From contig OZ020267.1 of NCBI GenBank assembly GCA_963971225.1, positions 119,653,891 through 119,717,890 of the forward strand: a stretch of DNA of 64,000 nucleotides, written 5' to 3'. The translations under genes were made by a program, and so were the position numbers. This document shows positions 21,261 through 31,723 of this stretch, one piece after another; position 1 is the stretch's first letter; each line of letters begins with the position of its first letter. Below the pieces are notes generated by a model, which saw nothing but the letters and a program-made list of their open reading frames with translations, had not been told where the DNA came from and did no database searches. This DNA is from Melieria omissa. Its lineage: Eukaryota; Arthropoda; Insecta; Diptera; Ulidiidae.

Positions 21261-22528
21261 CTGATAGCAGCTCAGCCGTTCAGACCTGAGCCTCAACTAA
21301 TTGATTGATACAAATTTGATAAAAACGGCAAATTTAGAAGAAGTCCACAATTTGAATGACGACACACCACACCGCTACCCTAACGGTGATGTAATATGCA
21401 TTTAATTAATTGCTCGACCTAACGACACGCATTTGATTGCTTTGATTCCCAGCATCGTACGAGTGATTTCTGGGAGACTTTCACAATGCGAAATAAATGA
21501 GCGCGGCCATCCGTTGCAGCCAAAACCATTGCAGGGCATTTCGGAAAATTGATAAAGACCCGGAATGAGCTCATTTGGGTTTCCTCAATGCGGTTAACCG
21601 CATTTATTTGCTGCAACTCCCCCAAACCGTTGGTATGTGAGCATTTGCCGCAAGCACATTAGACTGTTCGATCGGAAATACCTACAAGCACTCGCCGGAT
21701 ATGTGTAGCCAACAGCCAACAGCCAGCAGCCAGCATTCACACACCCGCCTACCCGCGCACGCACGCATTAGTGCACGTTCTGACGACGTCGGCGGTGGTG
21801 ATGGCAGCGGTGATGAAAGTGTTGCAAACTTCGCAAATGCGCCGCTGCCAAATCGAATCGCATTTATGTTTGCGCTGCTGGAAAGTGCATAAACTGCAAT
21901 TATACTGAATACATGTCGGCCACATCCGTATCCGCATTTAAGAGATAAAATTCAAACAATGAACAATTGAGCTCACCAGCACGTACGCACACAATCACAC
22001 ACTCACACTTGCTGCTGTTAATGTCCTGCGAGAACGTCGCAATCCTTTAAAGTCGTTTGTGTGCGGACATATTCTGCACTGCGGCAAACATTGCATGCAT
22101 CGTCTTTTTTCTATGAATGTTACCCGCACTCGTTGAGAATATTATGAAAAATGTTGCTACAAACTCAATCTTTCCATCCAGAACGAATTTGTTCTGAATG
22201 TGGAGACCGCAAAATGTTTATATATACTCTCTTCAAAAGACAAACTGCTTTTTCCGAAATTAATATTTATATTGAAAATATTTAAGATTGATATAGTCGA
22301 TTTCACGATTTGGATTCCATTCCAAAAGGGTTCACACTATTCAAAACGCTTACAAATCTGCAAAAACTGTGTCATTTACGCTGTATTCACTTAATTTTAA
22401 GAGATATTATAATTAATAATATAATTTTAATCCAAAAAAAGGCATTTCAAAATTTTACTTATTTCTTTAGAAATTGTAGAATTTCGCCGTTGGAACTTTT
22501 CAAAAAAATTCAAGTAAAGGAAAATGTA
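21261..22528. other. Non-coding stretch
   Basis: No supported gene. Bases ~21690-22060 are GC-richer with CAGCCAACAGCCAGCAG-type simple repeats; the rest is AT-rich. Open frames on both strands here have no recognisable domain. Confidence 0.4.
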
Positions 22529-23503
22529 AGGGAGAGGGCTGGGGTGTGAACCGGGTTTTGTTTTTTGGCTCTAACTTTTCACAGAATAAAGATATCGAAA
22601 AATCGAAGATACCGTTGGAAAGGTGAATATATAACGCAACTTTGTTATGAAGACAGATTACCGTTTTGATTGAAATTTAACTCTCTACGTCCAATTTTCT
22701 GAGAACGTGATTTTTCGCTTTTTCAAAAAAGTGGCTGGGTTGTGAACCATCTGGAAAATCCCTATTAAAGTCGGAAAATACGAAGAAAACACCCATAATT
22801 TTTAAGTACATTGAGAATTTATTTAATCAGGAAGCCTCAAGAGGTGAAAAAAAGTTATAATGACGCCTCTTAGGCCAAAAAATCGCAATGAATGAAACTG
22901 CTCAATTTTTTAAATTTTCATCCTAATCTGTGTCGGAATGTTTGCATGTGAAATACGAACGTGTTCTCGTATTGGCTCACTTCAAGTGAACACAACGAAA
23001 TCGAGTTAAATTATATAAAATAACTTTATTTTAATATATCCGTCCATATTTGACAGTGTTAGAACAAATGTAGTACGAAAAACAGGTGGTTCATAACCCA
23101 GCCACCTCAGTGGTTCACAGCCCAACCACGATGCCATTTTGGAAACTTTAAAATAAACGACACTTCCAATCATAATTCGACATAAACAAATATTGCATCG
23201 TAAAATAGAATCAAAACACTAAATAAACATGTATTACACTGACCTTTTTGCAATAAGCTCAGTCACTAAGATAGCACTTTAAAAAAAAGCCAACAAGTTT
23301 TCGCAGTCGATTTTCAAACACGATGTCTTTCAAACTCGATTGCTGCCACAAGCAATAGGTGTTTGTACTTCGGTGTAACCACAGAGCAGAGTCATATCAT
23401 AAGACAAAATTGACAGTTGAAGGATTGGCGATATGTCAATTAGGGAAAGAAAAAACGGCAATGGTTCACACCCCAGCCTGGTTCACAACCCAGCCCTCTC
23501 CCT
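22529..23503. mobile_element. TA-flanked MITE with repeated subterminal motif
   Basis: A 975-bp element with ends AGGGAGAGGGCTGGG and TA on both sides (22527-22528 and 23504-23505). A ~16-bp motif, GGCTGGGTTGTGAACC and variants, occurs at 22537 and 22732 in plus orientation, and its complement lies at ~23089, ~23111, ~23462 and ~23479. No transposase is encoded. TA targeting fits a Tc1/mariner-type non-autonomous element, and the repeated motif is a plausible transposase-binding site. Confidence 0.8.
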
Positions 23504-23605
23504 TAAATAAGTGAGTTCATTAATAATTTCTCTCTGAAATTAAAAAAAAAAAAGAGAAAATTAACTATTTGATATATTTTATTTGATTTAATCTGAATAA
23601 ACATA

Positions 23606-23958
23606 AGGGGTATTCTCGATGTCGTGCAACAGTGCAAAACTTGCAGAAACTGATCTTTGCAACCCTGAAAAGTGCCAGACTTCGAGAACATCCGAAAATT
23701 CAAATATTGAAAAAAATGCCGCAAACAGTCAAAAATTCAAAAATTGTTGATTTCTTGATTGAAAGTGCTTTTGTAGCTGCTGATGCACGGTTGTACTTTT
23801 ATACAAAACATGGGTTTCGGTGTTGCAAATATTGCAGAAGTTGCAGATATGTTTTTGACTGTATTTTGTTTTTGTATCATTGTACGGATTGCAAAAGTCT
23901 GCATAATCTGCAACTTCTGCAATGTGCAAGGGTTTTGCAATACATCGAGAATACCCCT
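23606..23958. mobile_element. Small MITE with ATA duplication
   Basis: A 353-bp element with ends AGGGGTATTCTCGATGT and its complement, flanked by ATA on both sides (23603-23605 and 23959-23961). Variants of a TTGCAGAA/TTGCAA motif recur throughout. A 3-bp AT-rich duplication fits PIF/Harbinger, but a TA or other target is possible, so the superfamily is tentative. No gene. Confidence 0.75.
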
Positions 23959-24367
23959 ATAATTTTTCACAATCTTGTGCAAACCGTCTTGCATCGTAGC
24001 ACTTGCAAACGGGGGTACAAATTGGCGTACGGGAAATGACAGTTGTCGTCAAATGTTCTCATTGAACAAGAAGACAAGAAGACAAATTTAGGAACAGAAA
24101 GTAGATCGCCAGGTTGTCACAACTTAATTTAATGAATTAATTTAATTTATATTTTATAATATATTTATATAGAACATCGCTCATAATATTTGTTTATTGT
24201 TTCTACTTTATTTTGAATGCTAACGAAATGCACGAATTTAGTTAACTTTGTTTATTGTATCATGATTTTTATTCTACACTAACAAAATACTAGTAATAAT
24301 AAAGGATAATTTTGCTATACCCTTGTAATTATGCAACACTTAGAACCCATGGCTTATATTTGCTATA
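23959..24367. other. AT-rich spacer
   Basis: Nothing recognisable; AT-rich with ATTTATATTTTATAATAT-like runs. Confidence 0.4.
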
Positions 24368-24887
24368 CTACATGGGCTGAAAAGTCTTTGGCCTGACATA
24401 GAGATGGCGCCAAAAATTAAGAATTATTGTGTTGTACATGGAAAACCATCCTTAACTTAGATTCTGTCAAAGTTTCATGACATTTGGTTCACTCGTTTTC
24501 AAGTTATTGCTTTCGAAGTGACGCTACCTCTGAATTTTTGTAAACAATGGAAAAAAGTGAATTTCGTGTTTTGATAAAACATTGCTATTTGATGGGCAAA
24601 AATACAGTGGAAACAAAAGCCATTATCAAGCCATGCTTTTGTTTCCACTGTATTTTTGCCCATCAAATAGCAATGTTTTATCAAAACACGAAATTCACTT
24701 TTTTCCATTGTTTACAAAAATTCAGAGGTAGCGTCACTTCGAAAGCAATAACTTGAAAACGAGTCAACCAAATGTCATGAAACTTTGACAGAATCTAAGT
24801 TAAGGATGGTTTTCCATGTACAACACAATAATTCTTAATTTTTGGCGCCATCTCTATGTCAGGCCAAAGACTTTTCAGCCCATGTAG
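24368..24887. mobile_element. Hairpin MITE from two mariner 5' ends
   Basis: A 520-bp element flanked by TA (24366-24367 and 24888-24889). Each ~250-bp arm consists of the mariner TIR, its 5' leader and the first 25 transposase codons (MEKSEFRVLIKHCYLMGKN and the next few). The arms are joined head to head through a ~14-bp centre (CATTATCAAGCCAT) and are almost perfect complements. The TIR and leader match the 5' end of the deleted mariner at 2726-3634. Transcription from either side would give a long double-stranded RNA. It could be mobilised by the matching mariner transposase. Confidence 0.95.
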
Positions 24888-27017
24888 TACAAATGCAACA
24901 CCCAATTGCAAAATTGACAGCTCTTGGAAAGAGAAGCAAAAGGCGAAAAACAAAACTGAAAACTTGGAAAATTTAGAGTTTTATTATTATTATTAACTAA
25001 ATAAAATAATAAACTATCTCCAAGGAGCTCCCGAAATAGAAGTAATGAAAGGCCGCTTCTTAGCAGAAACTTTGCATTCGTGTTTTGCAACAAATATTGC
25101 AAACTTAACAGAAAAAGACCGCTCAAAATTGATAACAAATGTTTGCTATTGCTCATATTTGCAATCTCAAATGCATAAGATTGTGAATAAGGGCTAATAT
25201 GCTGTATGAAAATACACATTGCACATTGAGTATGCACACTGTGCACACGAGTTTATGTGCATTCAGGAGCGAGCACTACAAGGATGAATATAATAATGCA
25301 TGACAATGCTGCTGCGGCAACAACACGGACAACGGCATCACAGTCAACAACTCCATTTATTATTTCATTTACGGGTGGGTGTAAATCAAGTGCATAAATG
25401 GATCGGAATTAATAAATGAGCACGACGGCGCTGGCAGTTAAATGGGCCAACAGCAACAGCAGCAACATTTACCATATTTATTACGCAAGCGACAACAGCA
25501 CCATTTCCATAACAATGAGAATTGCTTGCACGCCTCTGCCGACTGGATCAGATGGATCGGCTGTTGACTGCTGTCTGCCAGCTGCCGGCTGTGCACTCGG
25601 CCATTGCTGCAACATTTAAAGTGCAATTTAAACACATGAGAACGCGTTGATGGCCTTTTCATTACAAGCATTCGATATTAATGCACACACCAGAAAACAG
25701 ATATGAGCGTCTGCACGCACCGCGCCCCAGGTCCTTGATCCCCCTACCGACAGCAGCTCCAAGTGCGTCGCTTGTCGTTTTGCATGAAATAGCTCCAAAT
25801 GCAGTTTTCGTATGTATTTTAATTTTTAGCCCGCGGGCACCGCTCCACTTGTTCCTGTTTCTGCTGCTGTTACTGTTGCTTGTAGGGATTCAAGCAGCGA
25901 AAACTACTGGGCCAAAAGTGCACCTGCAAGCAGCAATGCCCTACACTGTTGCATTTCCTGCGCACACCCAACGCACCCAAAAACTTCAACAAAACCAAAT
26001 CAGGAGAAATAAGAATCAACGATCGCATGCTGTCGCTCCCCCCCCACTCCTTCAAATCTCTCCCGCAGAGCAGCATTAACTTCGTCTGCCCAACTTTGTT
26101 TTGTTTCTATGCGGGATGCCTTTCCCCAGCGGCCCTGTCTCGAGCAGTAGCATCACCACCACCAACGAAACTGAGACCGCAACCGAAGACCACCGCCTGG
26201 TTTTGTGAATTTAAATAAAAACAATGCCGGCACCCAATTCCCCCGCAAAGAAAAAGTTAAACACATTCATTAAATTAAGCAACTTCTCCGGCTCGCTGCA
26301 GCACTGTGACCAAAAATTTCGCCTTTGTCTATTAGCAGAGGGACGAGGTGCGCAACTGTAGTATTTCAAATTCGGTTGGAGTTGGAATGGAAAAGGCAAA
26401 AAGTTTCACTTTTTCGGGCAGAATTTCGGCAGTGAGTGTGAATATTTTACGCACTCAACGCCAATATTTACTGGTACAAAGCCACTCTGGAGAGTGTTGA
26501 AATGAATTGGACATCGGATTGCATTTATCTCACCACAGAAAGTGTGGCGATGTAATAAATGTAATGGTTAGAATTTTCCGGATAGCGGACGGGTAGGCGA
26601 AGGCGGTGAGGCCCGAGGGAATGTCCGTTCGCTATGCAAGAACTTTAAACAACAACAACTTTAAACTCAATATTGAATATTTTCCTGAGGTCTTGGCGGA
26701 TATCTGTTTTGTGTGTTGTATCCTGTTTTGCGCTGCTTGTTCGCATTTAAGACTCTCAGATTGCTTTCTAAAGGATTTTTTAACAAGATGGCCCTTTCAT
26801 ATGGAACATTTCACCGTATTAATGTTATTTGTTGCGTTACGTAGCCGCTTTAGTTGTTTAAAGTTTGTTGTAGAACGTGTGCTTCCTTGCAAGAACAACA
26901 TTGACAATAGAGTCTTTCCATAAGTACTTTGTTACCTTCCATACTTTGATCTTATTAATTGGTCGGAAAGCCGCAAACTATCTTGCGTTATAGGTCGCCC
27001 ATAACATATGTCCACTA
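24888..27017. other. Non-coding stretch
   Basis: No supported gene. Bases ~25260-26400 are GC-richer with CAGCAACAGCAGCAAC-type triplet repeats. Open frames on both strands have no recognisable domain or consistent splice sites. Bases 26400-27017 are AT-rich. Confidence 0.4.
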
Positions 27018-28288
27018 AATATTGAGACTAACTTCAGCCATTTATTTGACTGCATAAGCAAACATGGAGATGTCACTCAATACACTTATCATACTTAAGG
27101 GCTTCTACTCAACTGTCAAATTCAAATTACACAATACATTCTATTCAAAATGTCTTTAAAGCTGGGTTTAAGAAAACCTGTTGCCAATCTGTTTGGACGA
27201 CTCACTACATGGGAGATTCTGGATGTGTTTAAACTTTTAAGAGAAGCCAATCTCCTGGCGACTATTTTTCGTGTTTTGAAAGATTGCCGTAATGGGAAAG
27301 GACAGGAAAACGAAGTCATACCTGGTCGTCTGCCGAAGTTAAGTGCCACAAGGACGAAAAACTGCAGACAAGTGCAAAAAACAAAGTTGGCCAATCCACA
27401 CGCAAATTAGCACAAAAATTTGGCATATCAAAGTCTGGTGTTCACAAGATTTTGAAGAGAAACAATGTAATCTATCGCAAACGTAAACCAGCACCAAAGT
27501 ATTCCGCGAAACAACTTGAAAATATACCAAAATGTTGCTGTGCACTTCGTTGTGAACACTTCGCTAATGAAAAATTCATAATTTTGGATGTAGAATCGTA
27601 CTTCATATTTATGAACCAGAATTAAACGGCAACGACGGTTTTTACACTGACAACATCGAAACAACACCAAACGGCGGTAAATACGCCAGCAAATCAAAAT
27701 TTGAACCTAAGGTGCTAGTGTGGGTGGCCATTTTTTCGAAGGGTGTCTCAGCGCTAATGATTCGCACAAACAAAGCCAAAGCGGTCAATGCTGACGTTTA
27801 TATCGGTCACTGCTTGCCAAAATTGAAGCAATTCACTGGCAAATATCACACTGACGACGAAATAATGTTTTGGGTGGATCTTGCAAGCTGTTACTATGCG
27901 AAAAAAAGTTGGATTGGCTGACCGAGTTTAAAATAAAATTTTTGCCGAAGAAGGACAATCCTCCAAACGTGTCTCAGGCACGTCAAACAGAAAATTTCTG
28001 GGCAGTTCTCAAACGTATGGTGTACGAAAAGGGTTGGGAGGCACGGAACGAACAAGACTTAATTAATCGAACCAAGCAAAAGTTGAAACAAATCGAGATA
28101 AACACCGTCCAAAACCTAAATCGGGACACTCGCTTTACACTGAGAAAAATCGAAGACAATGATCCATTGAGTGTACTCAAAGTGTATTTTTTGACAGATG
28201 ACCAATAGACTGAAGTACCAAATAAAATAAATTTGTAATTCAATTGTCTGTTTTCAAATGGCGCGCGCCGGAAGTTAGTCTCAATATT
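27018..28288 (+). mobile_element. Decayed ITmD37E-type element
   Basis: A 1,271-bp element with TIRs AATATTGAGACTAACTTC and flanking TA (27016-27017 and 28289-28290). It encodes a Tc1/mariner-superfamily transposase with a DD37E triad on the plus strand, broken by several frame changes. TIR divergence past ~18 bp and the many lesions point to an old insertion. Confidence 0.88.
27150..28208 (+). pseudogene. DD37E transposase with several frameshifts
   Basis: The N-terminal part from ATG 27150 reads MSLKLGLRKPVANLFGRLTT. Pieces in three frames then give STRKLAQKFGISKSGVHKIL (HTH), PKYSAKQLENIP, FIILDVESYFIF (first catalytic region; the family has DDE where this has DVE), NGNDGFYTDN, FEPKVLVWVAIFSKGVSA, FWVDLASCYYAKK (second Asp) and NVSQARQTENFW (Glu, 37 residues after that Asp). 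Frame changes lie near 27365, 27622 and 27905; a TAA interrupts after FMNQN. The 37-residue spacing and the ASCYYA and QARQTENFW motifs place it in the ITmD37E group. Confidence 0.87.
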
Positions 28289-30417
28289 TAGTTCGCAGAC
28301 AACAACTTACAACTTGCAATTTTCATCAAATTCAGAACAACGAAAATTAATATCCAATGTTGTAAAAGTGTACTGGACAATAGCGACAGATAATCGTAGC
28401 TGCAACATTTATCGGCATTTAATTTGCGCAATAGTTGACTGCTTTGGAGTTGTTGTTGGAAGCACTGGCACTGCTCTCTTCCATGCACCACATACATGAA
28501 TTGCCGCCTCTAATGGAATGAAATGAAAATTGTTGAAATTTGCGTCGCACGTTGTCCTGTCAACTGCTTGTCCAGCAGCGACCAGCACAGCTGCCAGCAA
28601 CCGCTGAGCGAAGTAATTATGGGGGCATAATTACGGATCCGCAATCGTTATGGCGCTAACGGGCGCCGACAGACCGGCGAGCTAGACGACGGAGAAGTGG
28701 TCGGTCGGGACCTCGGGGACGCCGCTGTGCTGCTGCCGACCGACCGTCATGTCGGCCGACAGAGCGCGTCGCGAAGTGTCGCTTTCGCAACACCTACCAG
28801 TCATCACTTGCTGTTTGTTGTCGCGCCATGCGCGCAGCGTGCAACGCCACAGCACGACGCGGTCAGCATTCCAGCAGTCAGCAACATGATTTAATTGAAT
28901 CTAATTGCAAACATCGCCATTATGGCAGCAATATGCTGCAGCAATGTAGCTGTCAGGGTGGCCGTGGTCTGCTGTGGCACAGGGCAAAACGTTGCCAACT
29001 TGAAACTTTCTATTAAATATTAAGTGCCACGACTGCTGCCTTCAACACCAGCACTGCCAAAACCAACTTGGAACGCGGCTCTCGCGCGTCAATTTGAGAA
29101 ATATTGCTGCGATTACATCAACTTATTGCGCAAATGTTCACGCGCCAGCCGGTAATCAGTGCAACCAGCAGCCGTACGCGTGTGCATTAGTGGCCAAAAA
29201 CTACCCTCGTGCTAGTTGCGGACTGCGGCGAATGCGGTTCTCATCACGACTTTGCATATTAATTGCATTGCGCTGCGCACACTTCGACAGGTGTCAGCTG
29301 GCTAACCGACAAATTAGCCCCTGCCAAGCCGCAGGGGGAGCTTGCTCTTCTTCCTCTCGCACCCGCTAGTTGCCATTACACGGCGCAACTGCGACTTCGT
29401 GCAAAAAAACTGGCGTGCCCTGAACCCCGAGAACTTTGCAAATCCACTCTGTGTGCATGCCAAGCTTAGCTGCAGTTGCCGGCACGTGATTTTGAAACTC
29501 TAGTATTTGTCTGCAGTCAGCCATCCTCTGGGCGCGACGACTTGCCGGAAGCCATCTCATGCAGGAATAGAGTGAGCTGTGAGGGCGCTCTGCCTGGAAC
29601 AGAACGGACCCCACATTGTTGCTGTTGTAAATTGAACGCTTTATCCAGTAATCTTGTGCTAAGCACAAAAAAGAACGCTTCTTTTGTAAAGTTTAAACTT
29701 GCGCAGAATATTAATAATCCTCACGTCAAGTCCAAAAAAAACTCTCACAAACATTAGATTTTGAACTATGTAAATCTACGCGAAGTATGTATTTGTTCGC
29801 ATTTGGTATAAAATAAAACTACACAGGTTAACAAAAAATATATGTATCTCAATGTATTTCAATGACCATTTTCTAAGGAAGACCTACATAAATAAAAAAT
29901 GTGTTTTATATTTCTTTAGGAAATTATGACTTGTATTTGTGTTTAACATTTTCATTTTGATTTCCAGTTATTACTTATGTAAACTAAGGTAGAGCATCAG
30001 GTTCAAAGTTCTTGAAAACATGAATATTTACTTAAAAATATCTTAGCCAGTTCACTCAAAACCCCGGTGTCGCAGCATTGAAACACAACACATTTCGCAT
30101 TTCGACCTTAAAAATCGCTTCAAAATATTTATCCAACTTTTTATAGAAATTTATTTGGTAACTGTCACCTACAAAATACGCTCTGAAGAAACTGTGGCAT
30201 TGTCGACGATAAGACTTTCTTTGCAACAGTCCATTCCGAACACCTTAGTACCGTAAGAGAATCGAACTTGTATGACCTAAATTAATTTCGGATGATAAAT
30301 CTTTTGAATTTTGAACACTTCGGAATGAAAACAAATAGTGTCGTGTTTTGAAACGGCTTATCACAATTTGAGTTTTAACAGTGCAGCGAGCTAATCTGGC
30401 TGCCTAAATGCAATTAA
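28289..30417. other. Non-coding stretch
   Basis: Bases ~28500-29600 are GC-rich with scattered short open frames on both strands and no recognised domain. A hairpin-capable pair, GGTCGGTCGGGACC / GCCGACCGACCGTC, lies at about 28698-28750. Bases 29700-30400 are AT-rich. Confidence 0.4.
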
Positions 30418-31719
30418 CCCTTTTGACCCCGAATTTTACTCAGTGTCTCGATATTACTTTTTGGTATTTAACCCTAGAATGGTAATCATATTTAAAATAC
30501 GTTGTTGGTAATCTTCGTCGAATCGACGAAGTCGTATTCAACTCTGATTTCTGGAAGTATTAGAAATCGTATAAACTCCAACTTAATTTTATAATTATAC
30601 TTAGACATTTTTGTGTAAATAATTCGCACCGTATATATTTTTAAAAATTATTTGTGTATTTTTCAATAATTTGTCTTGAGGTACATTTATTTTTGAGATC
30701 GGAATGAGAATCAGAAGTTAAAAAATAATTAAAATTAAAATAAAGTGAAGAACAATACATAGCTTCTTTATGAAGACAGAAACACAATTATAATTTCTTA
30801 AAAAATAAATAAAAAGCAAAAAATGAAAAAATGTTAACTACTTTTTTACAATTCTAATTAACTATTTAACAAACTTACTTGTACACTAATTAACTAACTC
30901 ACTAATTAACTTTACTAATTAATAAATTATTAATTAACCAATTCCCAAAAATTTTTCAATTAATTCTTCCGATAACCCCGAATTCCGAGAAATTTTGAAA
31001 CACTGAATGCAATGTAAAGTACTCGTATTCATTTGCAAAAAGTCACGTTAATGGTATTCTTCGTCGTTTTGACGAAGCCTAGTTTTGTTTTTCTATAAAA
31101 AAAGAAAACTTACGCTGCGCTTGTGCTGCAAAACCTTGTATTCCGCGAAAGCTCATCGCCAACTAAGATCATACGAAAAGAGAAAGCAATCAGATCGGAG
31201 AATAAAGGAGAAATTTGAAGAAATGTATATGGTGTTCGTCGAATCGACGAAGATTACCTTTCTAGGGTTAAATCAAGAAACATTTGCCTCAGAAGGGTCG
31301 CCACGCCTCTTTGTTGGAGTTCTAGAGCTAGTTTGCTTTTGAACAATTTTAGCTTAAAACGGGTTAAATAAAATTTGTACAATGTTTTTTAAATACAGAA
31401 AAATTATATAATCTTTATGGAAAAATACAAAATTATCACTTTTTGATTATACTTAACCATCATAAAAGTAATAGGCTTTTGATCAAACGCGCCCAATTCG
31501 TAGGCTTCAATTAAAACAAACTTTCCCTGATATCGCTGCATATTATTGGAAATTATTTTGAGGATAACATTACAATTTTTGTAATTTGCTTTGAATTCAC
31601 TTCTAAGAATATTAATTTGTTGGTGCCTACTTAAATTAAACCCGTAAATCAATCATAGCTTTTGCTATAACATGGCAAATAGGCGAAGTTGCTCTAAGGC
31701 AACTTTGGGGTCAAAAGAT
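30418..31719. mobile_element. TTAA-flanked outer element (piggyBac-like)
   Basis: Ends CCCTTTTGACCCC at 30418 and GGGGTCAAAAGAT at 31719 (11 of 13 bases complementary), each next to TTAA (30414-30417 and 31720-31723). TTAA targets and a CCC start are the marks of piggyBac-type elements. No transposase is visible. It encloses a second TTAA-flanked element. Confidence 0.65.
30472..31267. mobile_element. piggyBac-like MITE with CCCTAGAA ends
   Basis: A 796-bp element flanked by TTAA at 30468-30471 and 31268-31271. The ends read CCCTAGAATGGTAATC and, complemented, CCCTAGAAAGGTAATC; piggyBac itself begins CCCTAGAAAG. A second inverted pair, TTCGTCGAATCGACGAA, lies just inside both ends (about 30510 and 31234) and is itself palindromic. 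A variant CTTCGTCGTTTTGACGAAG is at ~31058. No transposase gene is present, so it is non-autonomous. Confidence 0.88.
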
Positions 31720-31723
31720 TTAA

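Noticed and set aside
30058..30360. Pair of GTGTCG motifs suggesting another Harbinger MITE
   Set aside because: They lie in the same orientation, not inverted, and no duplication is visible.
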